DNA of 64,000 bases from Frigoribacterium sp. ACAM 257 (GCF_007954365.1 NZ_VOLO01000006.1:57846-121845); one strand, 5' to 3'. Shown: positions 48,341 through 57,967, numbered from the stretch's first letter. Made by a program: numbers and translations. Notes: generated by a model from the letters alone, not told the origin.

Positions 48341-48877
48341 TCAGGAGGCGCGCCCCGCGTCGGCGAGGCCGGTCGCGTCGAGCGCCGCAGCGTCGAGCAG
48401 CGGCGCGCCCGCCTCGGGCAGACCCGTGACGACCTCGCCGTCGAGCGGCGCGTCCTCCGCCTCGCGACAGGACGGGCAGAGGCCCCAGAAGGTCACCTCG
48501 GCGGTCTGCACGGTGAAGCCCGAGTCGTTCGACGGGGTCAGGCACGGCGCGTGGCCGACGACGCAGTCGACGTCGGCGACCCCGCCGCAGACGGAGCAGA
48601 CCACGTGGTGGTGGTTGTCGCCGGTGCGCAGCTCGTAGAGCGCCGCGGAGCCGGCCGGCTCGATCCGGCGGACGAGGCCGGCGCCGGTGAGGGCCGCCAG
48701 GACGCCGTAGACCGCCTGCAGGGAGGTGCCCGGCAGGCCCAGCGCGACTCGCGCGAACACGGCGTCGGCCGGCGCGTGCGGCAGCCCGTCGAGGGCGTCG
48801 AGGACGGCGAGGCGCGGCACGGTCACCCGCAGGCCGGCGGCCCGGAGGCGCTCGGTGCTCTCGCTCGTCGTGGTCAT
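48341..48877 (-). CDS. Fur-family peroxide/iron regulator (FurA/PerR-like)
   Basis: 178 residues from ATG 48877. Winged [23 protein letters not shown] ... [22 protein letters not shown]. The dimer domain has [15 protein letters not shown] with a CxxC zinc pair and LCPSCREAE with a second pair. The C-terminus continues 40 residues beyond the usual length. Upstream of the downstream catalase gene, as in actinobacterial FurA-catalase units, it probably acts as a peroxide sensor controlling both genes. Confidence 0.92.
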   Translation of the reverse strand: MTTTSESTERLRAAGLRVTVPRLAVLDALDGLPHAPADAVFARVALGLPGTSLQAVYGVLAALTGAGLVRRIEPAGSAALYELRTGDNHHHVVCSVCGGVADVDCVVGHAPCLTPSNDSGFTVQTAEVTFWGLCPSCREAEDAPLDGEVVTGLPEAGAPLLDAAALDATGLADAGRAS

Positions 48878-48883
48878 GCCCCC

Positions 48884-48913
48884 ATCTAAGCACGCCTTCC
48901 TTGAGTGGTTCAA
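48884..48913 (-). promoter_or_regulatory. FurA promoter with overlapping palindromic operator
   Basis: Coding-strand -35 TTGAAC, 18 bp spacer and TTAGAT, with the ATG 12 nt after the -10 begins (leaderless). The -35 lies in the palindrome TTGA-GTGGT-TCAA (48901-48913), an obvious place for Fur to block its own promoter. Metal-box identity is inferred. Confidence 0.55.
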
Positions 48914-49102
48914 AACAGTCCGGTGGCGGGCGTGTCCGTCGCGAGCGGGTCGTCGCGTCAGCCCGGCGGCGACGAACACGCCCGTCGGCGGTCGTGACGG
49001 CCGCCCCGCGCACCCGGCCCGTTCTGGGGGATGTCGCGCGCGGGGCGCCCCGCCTAGCGTTGAGCGCGGGATGGCACCCAGACGACACCCGAGGAGCACC
49101 AC

Positions 49103-50512
49103 GTGACCAGGACGGTCGACCACGACAGCACCGGCGCACCCGGCGCCCGCGAGAGCGCGGACGCCGCCGTCGTCAGCGCGCACCAGCACAGCGCGGGCCA
49201 CGCCCACAGCTACGAGCGCCTCCGTCCCGTGATGAAGCTCTGGTACCTCTGGTGGCTCTCGCGGTCGCGCCACGTCCTGTCCCCTCGCGACGAGCCGACC
49301 TCGCGCAGCTCGGCCCGAGACGCCGACACCGTCCTCATCGTCGGCAACGGCCCCGCGCACGGCTGGGGAGTCTCCACCCACGACCAGGCGCTGACCGGCC
49401 AGCTCTCGCGCGCCTCCTCGGAGGCCACCGGTCGCCCGTGCTCGGTCGACTACGTCGGCGACGAGATGATGAGCATCGAGTCGACCCGGGCCTGGATCCG
49501 CGACACCGACATCGGCCTGTACGACACCGTCGTGGTGTTGATCGGCCTGAACGACGCCGTGCGCCTGACGCCCCTCGACGTCTGGGAGCGCGAGCTGCGC
49601 CTCCTCGTCTCGACGATCGCGCGCCGCAGCCACCCGACCGCGCGCACGGTGCTGGTCGGCGTGCCGCCCGTCCGCTCGGCCAAGGCGTTCGACAACCTGC
49701 TCGGCTCGGTCGCCGAGCAGCACGGCGAGCGCATGAACGCCCTCACCGAGCTGGTCGCCTCCGAGTCCGGCCTCACGTACTTCCGCCTGCCGGCCGGCCT
49801 CCGCCGCCCCGACTCGCCCCACGGCTGCGCCGAGGGATACCGCCGCTGGGCGCAGACCATCGCGCACCGAATCGCGCCGACCCTCGACCGCGTGCACCAG
49901 GGCCAGCTCGACGAGCGCCTGCCCCGGCACCTGCCCCAGCGCAGCTTCGAGTGGAGCGGCGGCAGCCGGCTCGTCGAGCAGGCCGCCACCGGCGGCTCCG
50001 ACACCCTCAAGGACCTGGCGAAGGAGGCGGAGAAGGAGTTCGGCGTCGACGTGGCCGTCGTCAGCATGCTCGACGGCAGCAAGCTCTGGTACGCCATGAA
50101 CACGGAGCTGCTGCCCGTGTCGATCCCCCGCGAGCTGACCTTCTGCGACGTCACCGTGGCCGCGGACGACGTGGTCGTCGTCGAGGATGCCCGCATGGAC
50201 GAGCGCTTCGCCGACAACCCCTACCTCGACCTCAACCACGGGTACTTCTACGCGGGGCACCCGATCCACTCGTCGACCGGCGAGACGATCGGCACGTTCT
50301 GCCTGCACGACACGCGGCCGCGGAAGGCCTCGTCGGTCTCGCCCGAGAAGCTGCGCGAGTTCGCGCTGCGGGCCGAGGCCGAGCTGCAGAGCTACGAGCC
50401 CGCGCCCGCCGCTCCCCAGCCGCTGACGCGACGGGCCCGCCGCGAGGCCGAGGAGCGTGCCGCGGCCGCCGCCGGCAGCACACCCGCGGCCACCGCCGGG
50501 TTCCCCGTCTAG
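49103..50512 (+). CDS. SGNH-hydrolase-like domain fused to a GAF domain
   Basis: 469 residues from GTG 49103 (GAGGAG upstream). Residues about 75-275 read as an SGNH fold: VLIVGNGPAHGWGV in block I, VLIGLNDAVRL (GxND, block III) and DSPHGCAEGYRRW (D-x-x-H, block V). Block I normally carries GDS; here it is Gly81-Asn82-Gly83, so the nucleophilic Ser is absent. Residues about 300-430 are a GAF domain (FGVDVAVVSMLDGSKLWYAM, RELTFCDVTVAADDVVVVED, FYAGHPIHSSTGETIGTFCLHD). The C-terminus is Ala/Arg/Glu-rich. A sensor or scaffold role is more likely than hydrolysis. Divergent from furA. Confidence 0.75.
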   Translation: MTRTVDHDSTGAPGARESADAAVVSAHQHSAGHAHSYERLRPVMKLWYLWWLSRSRHVLSPRDEPTSRSSARDADTVLIVGNGPAHGWGVSTHDQALTGQLSRASSEATGRPCSVDYVGDEMMSIESTRAWIRDTDIGLYDTVVVLIGLNDAVRLTPLDVWERELRLLVSTIARRSHPTARTVLVGVPPVRSAKAFDNLLGSVAEQHGERMNALTELVASESGLTYFRLPAGLRRPDSPHGCAEGYRRWAQTIAHRIAPTLDRVHQGQLDERLPRHLPQRSFEWSGGSRLVEQAATGGSDTLKDLAKEAEKEFGVDVAVVSMLDGSKLWYAMNTELLPVSIPRELTFCDVTVAADDVVVVEDARMDERFADNPYLDLNHGYFYAGHPIHSSTGETIGTFCLHDTRPRKASSVSPEKLREFALRAEAELQSYEPAPAAPQPLTRRARREAEERAAAAAGSTPAATAGFPV

Positions 50513-50530
50513 CGACCGCCGATCCGGCGC

Positions 50531-51307
50531 TCAGTCGCCGCGCCGCACCTGCTTCACGTAGCGGTACACCGTGGGTTCTGACACGTGCAGCGCGTCGGCC
50601 ACCTGCGCCACGGCGCCCTTCAGGAGGAACACGCCCGCACGCTCGAGCTCGCGCACGGCTGCCACCTTCTCGTCGGGCGTCATGCGGTGCGGCTCGACGC
50701 CCTGCGCCGCCACGATCCGCGCGACGCCGTCGAGCGCGAGCTCGTCGACGTTCGTGCTCAGCCGCTCCGCGACCGCCGCCGGCGACGCGCCGCCCGCAGC
50801 CGCGCCTCCTGCGCCTCCCGCGCCCGCGCCGCCCGCACCCGCGCCTCCTGCGCCGCCCCCGTCCGCGCCCTTGACGAGCCCCGTCGTCGCCGTGATCGCG
50901 GCGAGCAGGTCGCGGGCCCTGGTCAGCGGCTCGTCGTCGATGTTGAGGCAGAGCATCCCGACGACGTCGCCGCCCGCGTCGCGGATGAAGAAGGTCGACG
51001 AGCGGAACGTGCCGCCCGTGCGCGACTCGGCGAGGTAGTTCGCGAGGTAGTCGCGGTCGTCGTGCTCGTGGTTCTGCAGCACCTTGAGCACGAGGTCGGT
51101 GGCGGGGCCGCCGACGCTGCGACCGCTGACGTGGCCGTTGGTGAGGGCGACGATCGAGCGGCTGAGGTCGCTGGTGTCGTGCAGCACGATCTCGGTGCGC
51201 GGCCCGAGCAGCTCGGCGAGGAAGTCCATCAGCGGCAGGTACGGCCCGAACTCGGGCCGGAACACGCGGCTGCGATCGACCACGGTGGCGCTGCTGGCTG
51301 TCGTCAT
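50531..51307 (-). CDS. YheO-type PAS-like regulator with C-terminal HTH (DauR-like)
   Basis: 258 residues from ATG 51307. The N-terminal YheO/PAS-like domain reads FLAELLGPRTEIVLHDTSDL, IVALTNGHVSGRSVGGPATD, and FFIRDAGGDVVGMLCLNIDD. A Gly/Ala linker (about 175-200) follows, then a domain with VRELERAGVFLLKGAVAQVADALHVSEPTVYRYVK, the HTH. Homologues such as DauR control D-amino-acid catabolism. It is divergent from an amino-acid importer operon ending in an aminotransferase and RidA, which it probably regulates. Confidence 0.88.
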   Translation of the reverse strand: MTTASSATVVDRSRVFRPEFGPYLPLMDFLAELLGPRTEIVLHDTSDLSRSIVALTNGHVSGRSVGGPATDLVLKVLQNHEHDDRDYLANYLAESRTGGTFRSSTFFIRDAGGDVVGMLCLNIDDEPLTRARDLLAAITATTGLVKGADGGGAGGAGAGGAGAGGAGGAAAGGASPAAVAERLSTNVDELALDGVARIVAAQGVEPHRMTPDEKVAAVRELERAGVFLLKGAVAQVADALHVSEPTVYRYVKQVRRGD

Positions 51308-51421
51308 GGCTCCCAGGTTACCGGTGTGTAAAAGAATCGTCGCATTGTGATAATTTTCTCTCATCGTGCCGAGAGATCGGCTAGCTTCCGATGACCGACG
51401 ACGCTCACGAAAGGCTCGACC

Positions 51422-52423
51422 ATGACCCGATGGACCACCGCCAGATCGACCACTGCGCGACCCCGCCTCCGCCCTGCCCTCTGGGGCTCCGTCGCGACGG
51501 GCGCCGTCCTGGCACTCACGCTGACCGCGTGCGGCGGCCCGAGCGCCCCGCAGCCCGGCGAGGCGACGGGCGACGCCTCGTCGTCGGCGTCCTCGACGAT
51601 CCCCGACACGAGCGCGCTGCTCGACGCCGTCGAGGTCGACGACTCGCTCGCCTCGCAGCTCCCCTCCGACATCGCCGACGCAGGCACCCTCTCGGTCGGC
51701 TCGAACGTGCAGTCGGCGCCGAACAACTTCTACGCGGCCGACGGCTCGACCGTGATCGGCTCCGACCACGACCTGATCACGGCGATCGGTAAGAAGCTCG
51801 GTCTCGAGGTCGAGTACCAGAACCAGGACTTCGGCTCGCTGATCACCAGCCTGCAGTCCGGCCGCGTCGACGTCACCATCGCGGCCATGAACGACACGGC
51901 CGAGCGCCAGCAGGCCATCGACTTCGTCGACTACCTCACCTCGGGCATCACCCTGATGGTGCAGAAGGGCAACCCGGCCGACATCACCGGCCCCGACACC
52001 CTCTGCGGCAAGACCATCGCCGTCGTCACCGGCACGAGCCAGCAGGAGTTCGCCGAGGCGACGAGCACGCAGTGCGAGTCGGACGGCGACGAGCCGCTCG
52101 AGATCACCGTCACCGACAGCGACGCCCAGAACCAGACCCAGCTCCGCACCGGCCGCATCGACGCCATCGTCAACGACCTGCCGAGCGCCGTCTACATCTC
52201 GAAGACCGCCCAGGACGGCGAGGCGTTCGAGGTCGTGCCCGGCGACGTCATCGACGGCGCCCCCTACGGCATCGGCGTCAACAAGGACGACCCCGAGCTG
52301 CGCGACGCCATCGCCGCGGCGCTCGACTCGCTGATCGACGACGGCACCTACGGCGAGGTCCTCGACGCCTGGGGCATCACCTCCGGCAGCGTCACCGAGG
52401 CGACCGTCAACGGGGGCAAGTAG
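51422..52423 (+). CDS. Amino-acid ABC transporter substrate-binding lipoprotein
   Basis: 333 residues from ATG 51422. Signal peptide with a basic start and LWGSVATGAVLALTLTAC lipobox, followed by a Ser/Asp-rich spacer. The mature part is a family-3 polar-amino-acid binding protein: AGTLSVGSNVQSAPNNFYA, DLITAIGKKLGLEVEYQNQD, SLQSGRVDVTIAAMNDTAER, CGKTIAVVTGTSQQEF. It is lipid-anchored outside and feeds the permease and ATPase encoded next. Ligand not evident; a D- or unusual amino acid is possible from context. Confidence 0.93.
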   Translation: MTRWTTARSTTARPRLRPALWGSVATGAVLALTLTACGGPSAPQPGEATGDASSSASSTIPDTSALLDAVEVDDSLASQLPSDIADAGTLSVGSNVQSAPNNFYAADGSTVIGSDHDLITAIGKKLGLEVEYQNQDFGSLITSLQSGRVDVTIAAMNDTAERQQAIDFVDYLTSGITLMVQKGNPADITGPDTLCGKTIAVVTGTSQQEFAEATSTQCESDGDEPLEITVTDSDAQNQTQLRTGRIDAIVNDLPSAVYISKTAQDGEAFEVVPGDVIDGAPYGIGVNKDDPELRDAIAAALDSLIDDGTYGEVLDAWGITSGSVTEATVNGGK

Positions 52424-52425
52424 CC

Positions 52426-53403
52426 GTGACGGAGCCCGCATCGCGGGCCGGGGCCGACACGGTCGACCCGGCCCGCGCCTCCCCGGCGGGGCGTGAGCTG
52501 CTGCCGCAGGTGCGCCTCAAGCACTGGGGACGCTGGGTCAGCGCGGCGGTCATCGTCGTGGTGCTCGTCGCCCTCGCGTACGGGGCGTCGCAGGGCGACA
52601 TCGCGTACGGCGACATCCCGTACTACCTGATCTCGCCGATCATCCTGCAGGGCCTCGTCGGCACCCTCGTGCTCGCGGTCGTCGCGCAGGTCAGCGCCGT
52701 CGTGATCGGCGTCGTGATCGCCCTGATGCGCATCTCGAAGAACCCCGTGGCGCAGGCCTTCGCGGCCGGCTACACCTGGCTGTTCCGCGGCCTGCCCGTG
52801 CTGCTGCAGATCCTGCTCTGGTACAACCTGGCGCTGATCTTCCCGCGGCTCACCGTCGGGGTGCCGTTCACCGACGTGGTGTTCCTCGACGTCAGCACGA
52901 ACGACGTCATGACGACGTTCGTCGCCGCTTTCCTCGGGCTGGCCCTCAACGAGAGCGCCTACATGGCCGAGATCGTGCGGGCGGGGCTGAAGAGCGTCGA
53001 CCGCGGCCAGATCGAGGCGGCACAGTCGATCGGGCAGACCCCGATGCAGCGCATGGCCCGCATCGTGCTGCCCCAGGCGATGCGCATCATCATCCCGCCG
53101 ACCGGCAACGACTTCATCAACATGCTCAAGGGCACGGCGATGGCGTCGGTCATCGGCTACCTCGAGCTCATCAAGGCCGCGAACAACATCTCGTCGTTCA
53201 ACCTCCAGGTGATGGAGACCCTGATCGCCGCGGCCATCTGGTACATGGTCATCGTCAGCGTCGCGAGCGTCGGCCAGTTCTACCTCGAGCGCAGCTTCGA
53301 CCGGCAGGACCGCCGCCCTGGCGGTCCGCCGAACGCCCGCGCGCTGCGCCGCAAGGTCGCCGCCGACCTCGGCCGCGCCCCCCTCGTGAGGAGCACCCCG
53401 TGA
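52426..53403 (+). CDS. Amino-acid ABC transporter permease (HisM/GlnP type)
   Basis: 325 residues from GTG 52426, 2 bp after the previous stop. About 40 polar residues precede five to six membrane helices ([20 protein letters not shown] first). The EAA loop is [21 protein letters not shown] single permease gene implies a homodimer. The polar C-terminus ([16 protein letters not shown]) is cytoplasmic. Its stop overlaps the ATPase start. Confidence 0.93.
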   Translation: MTEPASRAGADTVDPARASPAGRELLPQVRLKHWGRWVSAAVIVVVLVALAYGASQGDIAYGDIPYYLISPIILQGLVGTLVLAVVAQVSAVVIGVVIALMRISKNPVAQAFAAGYTWLFRGLPVLLQILLWYNLALIFPRLTVGVPFTDVVFLDVSTNDVMTTFVAAFLGLALNESAYMAEIVRAGLKSVDRGQIEAAQSIGQTPMQRMARIVLPQAMRIIIPPTGNDFINMLKGTAMASVIGYLELIKAANNISSFNLQVMETLIAAAIWYMVIVSVASVGQFYLERSFDRQDRRPGGPPNARALRRKVAADLGRAPLVRSTP

Positions 53404-54215
53404 CCGCGACGCCCACCCCGACCGCAGGAGGCGCGGCGCCCGCCGACGCCGCCGCCCCCGTCCTCGAGGCCCTCGGCATCGGCAAGTCGTACGGCAGCCA
53501 CGAGGTGCTGCGCGACGTCTCGATGACGGTGCGCAGCGGCGAGGTCGTCTGCATCATCGGCCCGTCCGGCGCCGGCAAGTCGACGTTCCTCCGCACGCTG
53601 AACCGCCTCGAGGAACCGGACACCGGCGAGGTCTGGGTCGGCGGCGAGCCGATGGGCTTCGAGCTGCGCGACGGCGTGCTGCACGAGCTGAGCGAGCGCA
53701 AGCTGTCCGCGCAGCGGGCCCGCACGGCGATGGTGTTCCAGCACTTCAACCTGTTCCCGCACCTGACGGTGCTCGGCAACGTGCTCGAGGGACCGGTGCG
53801 CGTGCAGCGTCGATCCGCGAAGGAGGCGCGGGCCGAGGCCGTCGCGATCCTCGAGCGGGTGGGCCTCGGCGACAAGGTCGACGCCTACCCCGGCCAGCTC
53901 TCGGGCGGGCAGCGGCAGCGGGTCGCGATCGCGCGGGCCGTCGCGATGAAGCCTCTCTTCCTGCTCTTCGACGAGCCGACGTCGGCGCTCGACCCCGAGC
54001 TCGTCGGCGAGGTGCTCAAGGTGATGGGAGACCTGGCCCGCGACGGCATGACGATGCTGGTGGTGACGCACGAGATCCAGTTCGCACGCGAGGTGGCCGA
54101 CCGCGTCGTCTTCATGGCCGACGGCGGCATCGTCGAGCAGGGCCCGGTCGAGCAGGTGCTCGGCGCCCCGCGCGAGGCACGCACGAGGCAGTTCCTGCAG
54201 CGGGTGCTGCAGTGA
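53400..54215 (+). CDS. Amino-acid ABC transporter ATP-binding protein (GlnQ type)
   Basis: 271 residues from GTG 53400 (GTGA overlap). Walker [14 protein letters not shown]-loop [16 protein letters not shown], signature [14 protein letters not shown], Walker [17 protein letters not shown] and the H-loop [11 protein letters not shown] are all intact. It drives the permease encoded upstream. Its stop overlaps the aminotransferase start. Confidence 0.96.
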   Translation: MTATPTPTAGGAAPADAAAPVLEALGIGKSYGSHEVLRDVSMTVRSGEVVCIIGPSGAGKSTFLRTLNRLEEPDTGEVWVGGEPMGFELRDGVLHELSERKLSAQRARTAMVFQHFNLFPHLTVLGNVLEGPVRVQRRSAKEARAEAVAILERVGLGDKVDAYPGQLSGGQRQRVAIARAVAMKPLFLLFDEPTSALDPELVGEVLKVMGDLARDGMTMLVVTHEIQFAREVADRVVFMADGGIVEQGPVEQVLGAPREARTRQFLQRVLQ

Positions 54216-55372
54216 CCTCGAACCACCCCGGGACGTCGGGCGCCCTCGCGACGCCCGGCGCCCTCGACACGTACCTGTCGTCGTTCGCGGAGCCTGTCGG
54301 GTACCTGAACTTCGGCAGCTACGGGCCGCCCTCGCGCGACGTCGTCGAGACCATCGGGCGCCTCGCCTCCGCGGCGAGCACCGGGGTCCCCTCGGCGGGC
54401 CTGCACGCGGAGGACGAGCGCGCCCTCGCCGCGGTCTCGCGCCTCACCGGCGTCGACCGGGCCGGCGTCGCCCTCGCGGGCAGCACCTCCCTCGGGCTGA
54501 TGCAGGTCGCCTTCGGGCTGCCGCGCGGCGAGGTCGTCGTGAGCGAGGCCGAGTTCCCGTCGAACCTCTACGCCTGGTGGCGATCGGAGGAGGCGGGCCT
54601 CACCACGGTGCGCCCGTTGCCGCCGGTGCCGGGGCAGCCGCTGGCTCCCGTGACGCCCGAGCGCGTGGCCGACGCGGTCGGCCCGTACACGGTCGCCGTC
54701 GCGGTGAGCGCGGTCGACTTCCGCACCGGCACCGTCGCGGACCTCGCAGGCCTCCGGGAGGCGGCCGGCGACCGCCTCCTCGTGGTCGACGGCATCCAGG
54801 GGTTCGGGGTCGTCGACACCGACTGGTCGCTCGCCGACGCCCTCGTCGTCGGCGGCCAGAAGTGGCTGCGGGCGGGCTGGGGCACGGGCTTCGTCGCCCT
54901 CTCCCCCCGGGCGCTCGACCGCCTCCGGCCGGTGCTCGGCGGCTGGACCGGCGTCGAGGGGCCGTCGCGCTACGACGGCGTGCCTCACGGCCCCCTGCCC
55001 GGGGCGCAGCGCTTCTCGGTGACGAACGGCTCGCCGTTCGCCTCGGGCGCGCTCGCGACGGCCCTCGAGCAGCTCGAGCAGGTCGGCGTCGACGTCGTCG
55101 CGTCGCGGGTCGCCGACACGGCGGGCGACCTGGTCGCGCGCCTCGACGCCGCCGGGGTGCCCGTGCTCTCGCCCGTCGAGCGGGAGCGCCGGGCCGGCAT
55201 CGTCGTCGCCGGCGTGCCTGCGGGCGACGCCGCGGCCGTCGGCGCCCGGCTCGACGCCGCCGGGGTCACGGCGACCGTGCACGGCGACGACCGAGTGCGC
55301 CTCAGCGTGCACGCCACCACCACACCGGCCGCTCTCGACGCGGCCCTGACCGTCCTGGGAGGACGCGCATGA
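54212..55372 (+). CDS. Class-V aminotransferase family protein
   Basis: 386 residues from a GTG overlapping the ATPase stop. It starts [20 protein letters not shown], and the PLP site is [20 protein letters not shown] with the Schiff-base Lys; [14 protein letters not shown] supplies the Asp that pairs with the PLP ring nitrogen. Class-V members include cysteine desulfurases, serine-pyruvate aminotransferases and epimerases. Context (importer, RidA, YheO-type regulator) points to catabolism of an amino acid that releases reactive enamines; the substrate is unknown. Confidence 0.88.
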   Translation: MTSNHPGTSGALATPGALDTYLSSFAEPVGYLNFGSYGPPSRDVVETIGRLASAASTGVPSAGLHAEDERALAAVSRLTGVDRAGVALAGSTSLGLMQVAFGLPRGEVVVSEAEFPSNLYAWWRSEEAGLTTVRPLPPVPGQPLAPVTPERVADAVGPYTVAVAVSAVDFRTGTVADLAGLREAAGDRLLVVDGIQGFGVVDTDWSLADALVVGGQKWLRAGWGTGFVALSPRALDRLRPVLGGWTGVEGPSRYDGVPHGPLPGAQRFSVTNGSPFASGALATALEQLEQVGVDVVASRVADTAGDLVARLDAAGVPVLSPVERERRAGIVVAGVPAGDAAAVGARLDAAGVTATVHGDDRVRLSVHATTTPAALDAALTVLGGRA

Positions 55373-55818
55373 CCACTCCAGACGACACCCGCACCGGCAC
55401 CGCCGTCGACACCGGCACCGGCACCTCCGTCCGCGCCGTGCACACCGACGCCGCACCCGCCGCCGTGGGCGCCTACTCGCAGGCCGTCATCGCCGGCGAC
55501 CTCGTCTTCGTCTCCGGCCAGCTGCCGATCGACCCGGCGACGGGCGAGTTCGCCGGGCCGGGGGTGCGGGAGGAGGCGGCCCAGTCGCTCCGCAACGGCG
55601 CCGCAGTGCTCGAGGCGGCCGGCTCGGGCGTCGCCCACGTCGTCAAGACGACGGTGCTGCTGGCCGACATCGCCGACTTCGCGGTCGTGAACGAGGCCTA
55701 CGCCGAGGTGTTCTCGGCGGGCGGCGGCGTACTGCCGGCCCGTGCGGCGTACCAGGTCGGCGCGCTGCCGAAGGGCGCCCGTGTCGAGATCGAGTTCGTG
55801 GGGGCCGTCGTCCGCTGA
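55369..55818 (+). CDS. RidA-family enamine/imine deaminase
   Basis: 149 residues; ATG 55369 overlaps the previous stop. A Thr-rich N-terminal extension (about 20) precedes the normal domain: AAPAAVGAYSQAVIAGDLVFVSGQ, IDPATGEFAGPGV, VVKTTVLLADIADFAVVNEAY, and RAAYQVGALPKGARVEIEFV with the catalytic Arg. RidA hydrolyses 2-aminoacrylate and similar imines made by PLP enzymes, consistent with the aminotransferase gene just upstream. Last gene of the operon 51422-55818. Confidence 0.95.
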   Translation: MTTPDDTRTGTAVDTGTGTSVRAVHTDAAPAAVGAYSQAVIAGDLVFVSGQLPIDPATGEFAGPGVREEAAQSLRNGAAVLEAAGSGVAHVVKTTVLLADIADFAVVNEAYAEVFSAGGGVLPARAAYQVGALPKGARVEIEFVGAVVR

Positions 55819-55859
55819 CCGGCGCCCGCGGCGGCCGCGGCCGCTGAGGCCGCTACGGC

Positions 55860-55915
55860 AGGGGAGAAGGGACGGCGTCGGCGTGGGCCGCCCCCTGCGG
55901 TGTCCCTTCTCCCCT
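55860..55915 (+). terminator. Terminator hairpin after the RidA operon
   Basis: AGGGGAGAAGGGAC and GTCCCTTCTCCCCT form a 14 bp stem with a GC-rich loop, 42 bp after the stop. There is no T run, as is common in this genome. Confidence 0.65.
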
Positions 55916-56022
55916 ACCTCCGTGTCGGCCACCGGGCCCCGACCCGGCCGCGCCGGCCAGTCCCGGGTCCTCCGCGAGGAGGAATTCACCGACCGGTCTC
56001 CCCGCCCGGCCCCCGTCGTCGC

Positions 56023-56028
56023 TACGGT
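56023..56028 (+). promoter_or_regulatory. -10 box of the acyltransferase gene
   Basis: TACGGT 12 nt before ATG 56035; leaderless layout. Confidence 0.5.
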
Positions 56029-56034
56029 GCGGAG

Positions 56035-57426
56035 ATGAGCACGTCGACGGAGCGTCACTCGCTGAGCCAAGGCCGCACCTCGGGTGCCCCGCCGAGCGGC
56101 ACCGACCCGGCGGGCGCCTCCCCGGCTGCACCTCGCACCTCACCGGCAGTCCCGGCCGACGCCCTCGCGGGCCGCGACCTCGTCGTCGACCTCGCCCGTG
56201 TCGTCTGCGTGCTGCTCGTCGTCGTCATCCACGTGCTCATGGTCGGCGTCGGCCGCGCCCCCGACGGCGCGGTCGTCGCCTCGCAGCCCCTGACCGAGCA
56301 GCCGTGGTTCGCCGTCTCGACCTGGGTCGGCCAGATCATGCCCCTCTTCTTCGTCGTCGGCGGCTTCGCGAGCGCCACCGCCTGGGCGAGCACGCAGCGA
56401 CGAGGAGGCGACGGTGCGGACTACGTGCGAGGCCGCCTCCTCCGCCTCGCCCGCCCCGCTGCCGCGCTCTTCGTGGTGCTCGCCGTCGCCCTGACCGTCG
56501 CCACGCTGCTCGGCGTGGACCCGGCCCTCCTCGACACGGCCGTCACCGGCATCGGCACCCCGCTCTGGTTCCTCGCCGCCTACGGCATCACGCAGGTGGC
56601 CGTGCCCGTGATGGCCCGGCTGCACGCCACCCGACCCGCGGCGACCTTCGTCGGGCTGGCGACGGCGGCCCTGCTCGTCGACTCGGTCCGGTACACGACG
56701 CTCGTCACCGACGTCGGCCTGCTCAACCTCGTGTTCGTGTGGCTGTTCGTGCAGCAGCTGGGGTTCGCATACGCGAGCGGGTGGTTCGGACGCGCTCCGC
56801 GCCTCCTGCTGGCGGGCACGGCGCTCGCCTGCGCCGCGTCGTTGCCGGTGCTGACGACGGTGGGCCCGTGGTCCGACGACATGCTGACGAACCTCAACCC
56901 GCCGGCCGTGCCTCTGATGGTGCTCGGCGTCGGGCAGATCTGCGTGCTGACGCTGCTGCACCCCGCGCTGGCCCGGCTGATGCGGACGCGTGCCGCGCGG
57001 GCCGTCGTGTTCGCGGTCGGCAGCCGCGGCATGACGATCTACCTCTGGCACCTGCCGTTGCTGATCGCCGTCACCGGCCTGGTCCTCGCGACGGGCGGGC
57101 CGCTGCCCGAGCCGGCGTCGGCGGCCTGGTGGTGGACGCGGATCCCCGTCGTGCTGCTCGTGCTCGGCCTCGCCTGCGCCCTGTCACTCGCCGTCGGGCG
57201 CCTCGAAGGGGCGCCGAAGCCGGTGCCGGCAGGTCGACGCCGCCCGAGCACGCTCGTCGTCGCGGTGTCGGCCGTGCTGGTCGTGGCGCCGCCGTTCGCG
57301 GTGATGCTCGACGGCCTCGACCTGCGGAACGCGATCGCCGGTGCCGTGGCTCTGCCGGCGGCGCTCTGGCTGCTCGGCCGCACGCGACACCGGCTGGACC
57401 AGGGGCTCACGGGTGGAGAAGGGTGA
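56035..57426 (+). CDS. Acyltransferase 3 family membrane protein
   Basis: 463 residues. A disordered Ser/Pro/Ala N-terminus (1-40) is followed by about ten helices. The family signatures are LVVDLARVVCVLLVVVIHVL, where His is expected to be catalytic, and QIMPLFFVVGGFASATAWAS; SRGMTIYLWHLPLLIAV is the conserved late helix. Such enzymes acetylate or acylate surface sugars, peptidoglycan or lipids from the cytoplasmic side. Target unknown. Monocistronic, with a terminator after it. Confidence 0.88.
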   Translation: MSTSTERHSLSQGRTSGAPPSGTDPAGASPAAPRTSPAVPADALAGRDLVVDLARVVCVLLVVVIHVLMVGVGRAPDGAVVASQPLTEQPWFAVSTWVGQIMPLFFVVGGFASATAWASTQRRGGDGADYVRGRLLRLARPAAALFVVLAVALTVATLLGVDPALLDTAVTGIGTPLWFLAAYGITQVAVPVMARLHATRPAATFVGLATAALLVDSVRYTTLVTDVGLLNLVFVWLFVQQLGFAYASGWFGRAPRLLLAGTALACAASLPVLTTVGPWSDDMLTNLNPPAVPLMVLGVGQICVLTLLHPALARLMRTRAARAVVFAVGSRGMTIYLWHLPLLIAVTGLVLATGGPLPEPASAAWWWTRIPVVLLVLGLACALSLAVGRLEGAPKPVPAGRRRPSTLVVAVSAVLVVAPPFAVMLDGLDLRNAIAGAVALPAALWLLGRTRHRLDQGLTGGEG

Positions 57427-57458
57427 CGCCCGGCCGACGGGGGGATCGGCCGGGCGTC
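57425..57458 (+). terminator. Terminator hairpin at the end of the acyltransferase gene
   Basis: GACGCCCGGCCGA and its exact complement (13 bp) with a CGGGGGGA loop, starting on the stop codon. Confidence 0.7.
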
Positions 57459-57469
57459 CTACGGTGTCG

Positions 57470-57560
57470 GGCGGATCAGGAACCCTCGACCGGATGCAGC
57501 AGGAGGCCCGATCACAAGGCCGTGTTCCTGCTGCTGAGATCAATGGTGCGTGCCGATCCG
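57470..57560. repeat. Possible degenerate family II repeat
   Basis: Contains GGATCAGGAACC, a GCAGCAGGA/TCCTGCTGC stem (57496-57532 region) and GTTCCTGCTGCTGAGATC. The mixture of TCAGGA and TTCCTG blocks recalls family II, but the conserved GTGCAC core and the CTCCTCATTCAGG end are missing. Confidence 0.35.
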
Positions 57561-57641
57561 ATGACGACGCTGGGAGCCGCCTCGGGATCTGCTGACCGCT
57601 TCTGACCGCCGTCGACGCCCGGTCGGCGGGCACCGTCCCGG

Positions 57642-57647
57642 TAGACT
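57642..57647 (+). promoter_or_regulatory. Candidate -10 box of the purSQL operon
   Basis: TAGACT 45 nt before GTG 57687, which has its own AGGAG ribosome site; this operon therefore has a conventional short leader. The -35 is not clear. Confidence 0.4.
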
Positions 57648-57686
57648 CGCAGCGTCCACCCGCTGCCATCCCGCAGGAGTTGAAAC

Positions 57687-57967
57687 GTGCCCACAATCGT
57701 CGTCGAGGTCATGCCCAAGGCTGAACTGCTCGATCCCCAGGGCAAGGCCGTGGTCGGCGCCCTCTCCCGTCTCGGGCTGAACGATCCCGAGAAGACAGCG
57801 CAGTTCACCGACGTCCGCATCGGCAAGCGCTTCGAGCTGACCGTCGAGGGCGAGGTGACGGAGGCGGTGCTCGCCGACGTGCGCACCCTCGCCGACGACG
57901 TGCTCTCGAACTCGGTCATCGAAGACGTCGTGAGCATCACCGTGCTCGACGCTGCGTCCGCCGTCTG

